Notes under the pieces: generated by a model
Databases searched by the model: none
Seen by the model: the letters and a program-made list of their open reading frames with translations, nothing else
What the model was told of the DNA's origin: nothing
Assembly: GCA_036506395.1 (NCBI GenBank)
Contig: DASXRU010000074.1
Location: 1 to 11,582, forward strand
Origin: DASXRU01 sp036506395
GTDB taxonomy: Bacteria; Acidobacteriota; Blastocatellia; Pyrinomonadales; Pyrinomonadaceae
Reading direction: 5' to 3'
DNA length: 11,582 nt
Made by a program: the position numbers and the translations under genes
Shown here: positions 7,578-11,582 of the stretch, in pieces
Layout: each line of letters starts with the position of its first letter
Position numbering within the stretch: the first letter of the stretch is position 1

Positions 7578-8021
7578 ATGCGTCTGCTGCCGAAGTATGG
7601 CTATTTCGCCATTCTCATCGCGGCATTTTGGGAAGGTGAGGTAGTCCTGATCGCGGCCGGCGCACTGTGCGGTTCGGGTTATCTCGATTGGCGCTGGACG
7701 ATTCTGGCCGCCGCTATCGGCGGTTCGGCGGGAGATCAGATTTACTTTTACGCAGCGCAGGATCGGGCGGCGCGCGCCATTCAAAAATCAAAACGCTTGC
7801 GCAAGTGGTACCCGAAAGTAAGTAAGTTCGTCCTGCGCCATGGCACCGTTGGAGTATTGCTATCCCGCTTCGCTGCCGGCTTGAGAATCACCATTCCACT
7901 GGTTTGCGCGACTGCCGGGATGCCCGCAAAGAAATACAGTTTCTTAAGTCTTGTTAGTGGATTCGCCTGGGCTTCCTTTTGGGTTGCCATCAGCTACCAT
8001 GTCGGCTCCCACCTGCGTTGA
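7578..8021 (+). CDS. DedA/SNARE-associated family membrane protein, C-terminally short
   Basis: A membrane protein of the DedA family, which includes undecaprenyl-phosphate and phospholipid flippases and proteins of envelope homeostasis. It resembles the short YohD-like branch: KYGYFAILIAAFWEGEVVLIAAG with Glu19, GGSAGDQIYFYAA, and SRFAAGLRITIPLVCATAGM with the conserved arginines of the re-entrant region. The frame is open from a GTG at 7503, overlapping the aminotransferase end by 17 bases, but the ATG at 7578 gives the usual family N-terminus just before the YGY motif, with AGAG upstream. From there the protein has 147 residues, against about 190 or more usual. It stops soon after FAWASFWVAISYHVGSH, so the last transmembrane helix seems to be missing. 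The end overlaps the convergent GT2 frame by 78 bp. Confidence 0.8.
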   Translation: MRLLPKYGYFAILIAAFWEGEVVLIAAGALCGSGYLDWRWTILAAAIGGSAGDQIYFYAAQDRAARAIQKSKRLRKWYPKVSKFVLRHGTVGVLLSRFAAGLRITIPLVCATAGMPAKKYSFLSLVSGFAWASFWVAISYHVGSHLR

Positions 8022-8711
8022 GGCCAAAATTAACCCTCCTCGATTATGCCGGCGATAAAGCAGTAAGCATTCGTCACTTGCATAGATGGGGAAGTGTAAG
8101 TTGATCTTTAACCAGACAACGGCATCCTCTCCCGCCCCTGGAAAATCGGTTTCAAAAGATCCTGCCGCGATCAGTATTGGCTTTCTGAAAAGAATCGTCC
8201 CTGACGTCCAGAGCATCCCGGCGTCGCCGATCAGGGACTGTGTGAACACAACCGGGGGATAAAGGACGCCCGATGGAACGCGCAAAGGCGCTACTCCTTC
8301 AGGAATCGGCAAATCCGGCTCGCAAGTAAAGTACCGCAATCTGCCGAAAGTCATCGCAAGGTCAGCGTCGCGGTCCAGGATTGTTACTTGATGCTCGAGC
8401 TTTGACGAGGTCCAAACATCATCAGCATCTAAGAAAGCTATGTACTCGCCCCCTGCATGCGATATTCCCAGGTTGCGAGAAATGCTGATGCCGCGGTTTA
8501 CATGGCCGTCGTGCTCAAAGTATTTCACCCTTTCGGGAAACCTGATCTGGAAATCACGAGCAATCTCAGTGCTGCGATCAGTCGAGCCATCATCAACCAA
8601 TAGCAATTCCCAATCCTGCCACGTTTGGCAAAAAACGCTGTCGATGGCCTCTGCCAAATAGATTTCCTCATTCAGGAAAACAATGATTACTGTGACTTTG
8701 GGTAATTTCAT
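7944..8711 (-). CDS. Family 2 glycosyltransferase, 3'-truncated
   Basis: A 255-codon frame whose first 222 or so residues are a GT-A fold inverting glycosyltransferase. It has VTVIIVFLNEE at 6-16, VDDGSTD at 39-45, the metal-binding DADD at 95-98, and GAGEDAVVWLK around residue 192, where the catalytic base Asp usually lies. Such enzymes add sugars from nucleotide-sugar donors to polysaccharide or glycolipid acceptors. After DECLLLYRRH (about 213-222) family similarity ends. The remaining 33 residues are low in character and the last 26 are antisense to the DedA coding end, so the natural C-terminus, often 60 or more further residues, is absent. The ATG is set by the usual MKLPKVTVII start and overlaps an upstream TGA as ATGA. 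No clear ribosome site is visible. Activity of the shortened protein is doubtful. Confidence 0.8.
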   Translation of the reverse strand: MKLPKVTVIIVFLNEEIYLAEAIDSVFCQTWQDWELLLVDDGSTDRSTEIARDFQIRFPERVKYFEHDGHVNRGISISRNLGISHAGGEYIAFLDADDVWTSSKLEHQVTILDRDADLAMTFGRLRYFTCEPDLPIPEGVAPLRVPSGVLYPPVVFTQSLIGDAGMLWTSGTILFRKPILIAAGSFETDFPGAGEDAVVWLKINLHFPIYASDECLLLYRRHNRGGLILASTQVGADMVADGNPKGSPGESTNKT

Positions 8712-8827
8712 TTTGAGCGCGGCCCGGTCCGCTTCGCACCTGTTGCCTCTAATACCAGGTCAACGATTCCAAAGAAAGTCCGGTCGTCAAAGTTGCCAGA
8801 ACAGAGAAGTTCCTGGACTTCCCATTC
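8708..8827 (-). pseudogene. Possible 3' tail of a decayed gene upstream of the GT2 gene
   Basis: A 39-codon open stretch in one minus-strand frame ends in TGA at 8710-8708, overlapping the GT2 start as ATGA, the usual sign of an operon partner. The peptide has a protein-like mix: EWEVQELLCSGNFDDRTFF, then GIVDLVLEATGAKRT. The frame is closed by TAA just upstream (8828-8830), and further stops lie beyond it, so any gene here is broken. No family is recognised. Stretches of this length are common by chance, so this rests mainly on the ATGA overlap. Confidence 0.2.
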
Positions 8828-8830
8828 TTA

Positions 8831-9194
8831 CAATGTGTAAGGCTTCGCTTCACTCTTGAGACAGCGTGAGCGCGATTTCAATCTGTTCTCTCCAGTAAAA
8901 GAAGGTAAGCATACGCATATTCCGCTGCTTCCTCAATCGTTCAATATTAAACGAAAAAGCCGCTGGAGGTGGTTCCGACGGCCTTCGTCCAATCTGGCTC
9001 CCCCCGTGGACACTCGGCGCAACTTTTTTCTGCTGCCAACGGCAGAAATCTTGGCGGTTCTCCAAACGGTCCGCGAGGAAACTTACTAATCAACGCCTTT
9101 TATGACTTCGCTTTCCATCCAAACCAGCAGCTGAGCGACTAGCAATCGTAAGCCAAAGAGCACAAAATTCATCGGATCCCTTATTATTCAGACG
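8831..9194. other. Gene-poor stretch without a recognised gene
   Basis: Both strands contain only short, mutually overlapping frames of up to about 77 codons, and none shows a known motif. The longest on the minus strand (8850-9065, 71 codons) and plus strand (8856-9089, 77 codons) overlap each other almost completely. A 28-codon hydrophobic frame, minus strand 9172-9086, has AGGGA before its ATG but nothing else to support it. The stretch may hold gene remains belonging to the truncated GT2 locus. Confidence 0.5.
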
Positions 9195-9207
9195 TCACAA
9201 TTTGTGA
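9195..9207. promoter_or_regulatory. Operator-like palindrome upstream of the cupin gene
   Basis: TCACAA, one central T, and TTGTGA form a perfect 13-base palindrome 88 bp before the cupin start, within an AT-rich stretch that looks like a promoter region. The half-sites resemble those bound by dimeric helix-turn-helix regulators. No -35/-10 pair with normal spacing could be assigned around it. Confidence 0.35.
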
Positions 9208-9295
9208 TACCTCAACACTAATTATTCGCAGGATTCGAGTGGTTTAGGAAATAGGACGACCAAATAAGAAGACAATCAAGTGGAGGAGTTCAGAA

Positions 9296-9691
9296 ATGGA
9301 TATCAAAAGAAGTGGCTCACAGCCTTCGGGCAAAGGACCGGCCGAATATTTCACTGGCGCTGTACGTATTGACCCACTGGTCCAGGCCTCAGATCCGGCG
9401 CGCGTTCTCGGCGTCAGTGTTACGTTCGAGCCCGGCGCTAGAACAGCATGGCACACGCATCCGCTCGGGCAGACCCTGATCGTCACCTCCGGATGTGGGT
9501 GGGTGCAAAGCGAGGGCGGCCCGAAAGAAGAAATTCGGCCGGGCGATGTGGTCTGGTGCCTGCCGGGTGAGAAGCATTGGCACGGCGCCACTTCAACCAC
9601 GGCGATGACGCACATCGCCATCCTGGAAAATCTTAACGGCAAGACCGTCGAATGGATGGACAAGGTCAGCGACGAACAATACCAGGGCTGA
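9296..9691 (+). CDS. Cupin protein, (R)-hydroxynitrile lyase-like
   Basis: A 131-residue single-domain cupin closely resembling the Mn-dependent (R)-selective hydroxynitrile lyase of the acidobacterium Granulicella tundricola. The recalled ligands of that enzyme, His53, His55, Gln59 and His94, fall at the same numbers here, in AWHTHPLGQ and GEKHWHGA. The beta-barrel motifs GASVTFEPGARTAWHTHP (here with Val at 40) and RPGDVVW are clear. The lyase splits cyanohydrins to HCN and an aldehyde or ketone, but the native role of these cupins is unknown, and many are simply annotated as cupins beside carboxymuconolactone decarboxylases. Residue 110, Gln in the characterised enzyme, is Leu here, and Cys88 is unusual. 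The ATG has an excellent GGAGGAG seven bases upstream. The gene stands alone on the plus strand. Confidence 0.88.
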   Translation: MDIKRSGSQPSGKGPAEYFTGAVRIDPLVQASDPARVLGVSVTFEPGARTAWHTHPLGQTLIVTSGCGWVQSEGGPKEEIRPGDVVWCLPGEKHWHGATSTTAMTHIAILENLNGKTVEWMDKVSDEQYQG

Positions 9692-9998
9692 CTAAGACGC
9701 GAATGGAAAGAAGCAAGCAGTAATCATGAGCATTCGGGGTTTGCCTAAAAAGTTCAGCCAACGAGATTCGGCTATGCCGCCTGATGTGCGGAAGCGCTGC
9801 GCGCTTCCGTCGATTGGCACAACGAATTTGGGGCTGCGCCTCCACCTGGGCGTAGCCGAAATTCAATATCGAACTTGCCGGAAGGCCGGAGGCCTTCCGC
9901 ACATCAGACGGCACAGCCGTACCCTGGCCAGCCAGCGAAGATACAGCCATGGCGGCGAGCATTTCGCGTCGTGAAATTTCTTGCGTTTTCTTCTTCAT
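9666..9998 (-). pseudogene. Broken gene: Tat signal peptide running into a palindromic repeat
   Basis: The frame starts with a strong GAGGAG six bases before ATG at 9998 and encodes MKKKTQEISRREMLAAMAV, a twin-arginine signal with Arg10-Arg11 and a short hydrophobic stretch, as found on exported cofactor-containing enzymes. After Gly26 the sequence is simply the palindromic repeat at 9769-9919 read through in one frame, and the rest (to the stop at 9666) has no recognisable protein character and overlaps the convergent cupin end. The most likely reading is that the mature enzyme was lost when the repeat arrived or by a later deletion. It starts 30 bp after the stop of the Pro-Thr-rich protein gene and may share its transcript. 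The 110-codon frame could still be translated as a secreted oddity. Confidence 0.6.
9769..9919. repeat. REPIN-like symmetric palindromic element
   Basis: Two 26-base units, 9769-9794 and the complement of 9894-9919, match at 24 positions and face each other. Each is followed inward by a perfect hairpin: a 9-bp stem at 9789-9797/9801-9809 with loop tgc, and another at 9879-9887/9891-9899 with loop gga. The hairpin sequences differ while the outer units are conserved. A third, imperfect inverted pair (9824-9840 with 9848-9864) sits on the same centre, near 9844. This is the architecture of a REP doublet (REPIN), mobilised in other bacteria by a RAYT transposase encoded elsewhere. No such transposase is in the window. 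Confidence 0.75.
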
Positions 9999-10028
9999 TT
10001 CTGTCTCCTCAAAAGCTTAACCAATAAC

Positions 10029-11582
10029 TTACGTGGCTGGCGTTGCGCGTCGCCAAGCTTCGGCGTAATCCCCGATCGCTTCTTCAAACTTACCGTTTGC
10101 AACCTCGGCGTCGCCATTGTTGAGATTATTTGTGGCGCGAGTGATGCGCTCCTGATTGATGCCTGCGGCTTGCGCGTCGATAATTGCAATGACGGCAAGA
10201 CGGCGATCGACGGCGAGGATGCGGTCGATATAGAAGCGCACGGTCGCGGCGGGAAGCTGGTTATGGCTGTCCGACATCAGGTCGGTTAGCTTCTTGGCGG
10301 CATTCTTCGTCTCCTCGAAGACCGGCTCTCCGCCGTGCGGCTGTACGTGCGCCGGGTCGGGCCAGAGCGACGGGATGAGCGCGTGGGTCAAATCGCGAAT
10401 GGCCTCGTCGAGCCGATGCGCGTCCCGATCGTTGGTGGTGGTCAGGCGCAGGGCGCGCAAGTCGTCAAGAGTGGACTGCAAGGCGGCTTGCGGTGGCTGT
10501 TGCGCGATGACGAACGGGCTGAGCGAGCTGACTCTTGCGAAGACATTCCTACAAGGATCAACGGGAGCAGTACCAGCGATAGACCGACACGGATCACCCG
10601 GTTGAGAACCAATGATTGTGCGATCCACCAGCACGCCGTTCTCCCCGTGAAAGACGCGCAGGGTGGATACGAGCGCGGGCGTGATCGGATTGGGTGGGGT
10701 GATAGGGCCAGGAGGTGTGATGGGCGGAGCATCGGGTTGTAGTCTTGCCAAGTCGAAACTGACAGTGATCGGGCCTGTTACGGTGGCCGTCGTCGTGATG
10801 TCGAAGGCGAGGTTGTTGAAGATCGTGTATCCCGCCGGCAGCGCCCGGCATGGGTCACCGGGTGTGCATGGCACACCCGGTTGGATAACCGTCAGCCCCG
10901 GCGCGGTGACTCGGTCGAAGTTGATCGTGATCCCGCCCATCGTCACGGTCACATTTGTGCCGACGGGAGTGCTCGCCGGGACGAAAGTCTGCGCCAGGCC
11001 GGACGGCCAGAAGCCTGTGTCGAGTGTGTACGCGCCGCCTCTGCTGAATCCAGTGTCGTACTGTCCCAACGTGCCGAACAGATCGAGGCTGCTGTTGCTG
11101 CTGCGGTCACCGCCACCGCCAGCAAAAACATGGCTCGTTTCGCTGAAGTTCCCGGGTGATGGAGTAGGCGTTGGCGTTGGCGTCGGAGGCGGAGTTGGCG
11201 TTGGCGTTGCTTCAGGCGTAGGTGTTGGTGTTGGTGTAGGCGTTGGTGTTGGTGTCGGCGTTGGTGTCGGCGTCGGTGTTTGTGACGGCGTCGGTGACGG
11301 CGTCGGTGACGGCGTCGGTGTTGGTGTCGGTGTCACCACTGTTGCTGCGATGCACTGCGAGAACTCCGACGTGTTACCAGCTGGATCAGTCGCAGTCACG
11401 GTAATGACCTGGCCCGCTTGAATACCCACTTGCAAGACGATGGCGTTGGTGCCTGTGAAATCAGCCGTGCAGTTGCCATCGGTCGTCACGACGCCTGCGC
11501 CGAGGAATGTCTTCCCTTCACCAAAGCCTGAAAGATGACAGGCATCATTGGCGAAGAACTCTATTCTGAACTGCGTATTCGG
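10029..11582 (-). CDS. Secreted Thr-Pro-linker protein, 5' end outside the window
   Basis: The frame is open to the window edge, so only the C-terminal 517 residues are seen. Visible residues 1-80 are the end of an extracellular repeat (NTQFRIEFFANDAC, GFGEGKTFLGAG, VITVTATDPAGNTSEFSQC), typical of surface proteins with right-handed beta-helix or CSLREA-type repeats. About 83-142 is a Pro-Thr linker. Next comes a module with GTLGQYDTGFSRGGAYTLDTGFW, common in secreted bacterial proteins, then beta-rich segments with LRVFHGENGVLVDRTI and FARVSSLSPFVIA. The last 150 residues are helical and charged, ending in GDYAEAWRRATPAT. No catalytic motif is visible; adhesion or a structural surface role is likely. 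An internal GTG at 11489 would give a shorter start, but the codons upstream of it clearly continue the domain. Confidence 0.85.
   Translation of the reverse strand, partial: PNTQFRIEFFANDACHLSGFGEGKTFLGAGVVTTDGNCTADFTGTNAIVLQVGIQAGQVITVTATDPAGNTSEFSQCIAATVVTPTPTPTPSPTPSPTPSQTPTPTPTPTPTPTPTPTPTPTPEATPTPTPPPTPTPTPTPSPGNFSETSHVFAGGGGDRSSNSSLDLFGTLGQYDTGFSRGGAYTLDTGFWPSGLAQTFVPASTPVGTNVTVTMGGITINFDRVTAPGLTVIQPGVPCTPGDPCRALPAGYTIFNNLAFDITTTATVTGPITVSFDLARLQPDAPPITPPGPITPPNPITPALVSTLRVFHGENGVLVDRTIIGSQPGDPCRSIAGTAPVDPCRNVFARVSSLSPFVIAQQPPQAALQSTLDDLRALRLTTTNDRDAHRLDEAIRDLTHALIPSLWPDPAHVQPHGGEPVFEETKNAAKKLTDLMSDSHNQLPAATVRFYIDRILAVDRRLAVIAIIDAQAAGINQERITRATNNLNNGDAEVANGKFEEAIGDYAEAWRRATPAT
10857..10881. 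repeat. Perfect palindrome inside the Thr-Pro protein gene
   Basis: An 11-bp stem (accgggtgtgc at 10857-10867 with gcacacccggt at 10871-10881) around a three-base loop lies in coding sequence. It covers a tandem, diverged duplication of a short unit encoding QPGVPC and TPGDPC. A third related copy, encoding QPGDPCR, lies at 10584-10604. Confidence 0.55.
11155..11335. repeat. Degenerate hexanucleotide tandem repeat encoding the Pro-Thr linker
   Basis: About 180 bases consist of variants of ggtgtt, ggcgtt and ggcgtc, encoding Thr-Pro on the minus strand, with a few Ser-Pro, Gln and Glu-Ala interruptions. Within it, gacggcgtcggt is repeated in tandem near 11285-11320. It belongs to the coding sequence of the surface protein. 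Confidence 0.8.

Noticed and set aside
9086..9172. A 28-codon hydrophobic minus-strand frame with AGGGA before its ATG.
   Set aside because: It is too short, has no known match, and such frames are common by chance; a small membrane peptide cannot be excluded.
11155..11335. Regular repeats that might suggest a CRISPR array.
   Set aside because: The units are six bases, continuous, in frame and without spacers.
10663..11421. Plus-strand frame of 252 codons with a long Val-Gly repeat.
   Set aside because: It is the antisense of the Pro-Thr linker gene; the repeat follows from complementing Thr-Pro codons, while the minus strand shows real domains.

Overview
The window comes from a medium-to-high GC bacterial chromosome. 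It is most likely an Acidobacteriota member, perhaps of the Blastocatellia. This is an inference from gene style only: a secreted protein with a long Thr-Pro linker and a C-terminal helical tail, a cupin very close to the Granulicella hydroxynitrile lyase, a YVTN propeller, and many short palindromic intergenic repeats. No rRNA, tRNA, CRISPR array, transposase or phage gene was seen.

Layout. (1) 75-2190, minus strand: a secreted YVTN/YncE-type beta-propeller protein, a GNAT acetyltransferase of SSAT type that starts on the base after its stop codon, and, beyond a 187-bp gap holding a compound palindrome, a small VOC/glyoxalase-fold protein. (2) 2191-2411: a divergent promoter region with a strong 14-pair hairpin. 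(3) 2412-4518, plus strand: an OmpR-type response regulator with a forced TTG start and its HAMP histidine kinase, one base apart. (4) 4519-4766: intergenic, filled by a low-complexity repeat and stem-loops. (5) 4767-8021, plus strand: a cobalamin-binding-domain radical SAM enzyme and a DegT/DnrJ-type PLP aminotransferase overlapping as ATGA, then a DedA-family membrane protein. (6) 7944-8711, minus strand: a GT2 glycosyltransferase convergent with and overlapping dedA. Both proteins appear to lose their C-termini at the same point, which suggests a rearrangement scar. (7) 8712-9295: mostly non-coding, with a doubtful coding remnant and an operator-like palindrome. (8) 9296-9691, plus strand: a cupin with the metal ligands of Mn-dependent (R)-hydroxynitrile lyases. 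(9) 9692-10028: a REPIN-like palindromic element lies directly after the twin-arginine signal codons of a broken gene. (10) 10029-11582, minus strand: the 3' part of a large secreted protein that runs off the window edge.

How the parts work together. The response regulator and kinase are an ordinary two-component pair; the divergent YVTN operon is a possible but unproven target. The radical SAM enzyme and aminotransferase are the best candidate for an uncharacterised pathway, perhaps making an aminated sugar, lipid or small metabolite, but no substrate can be read from sequence. The other notable feature is genome plasticity: three intergenic stretches carry different palindromic elements, and two loci (dedA/GT2 and the Tat gene) look broken.
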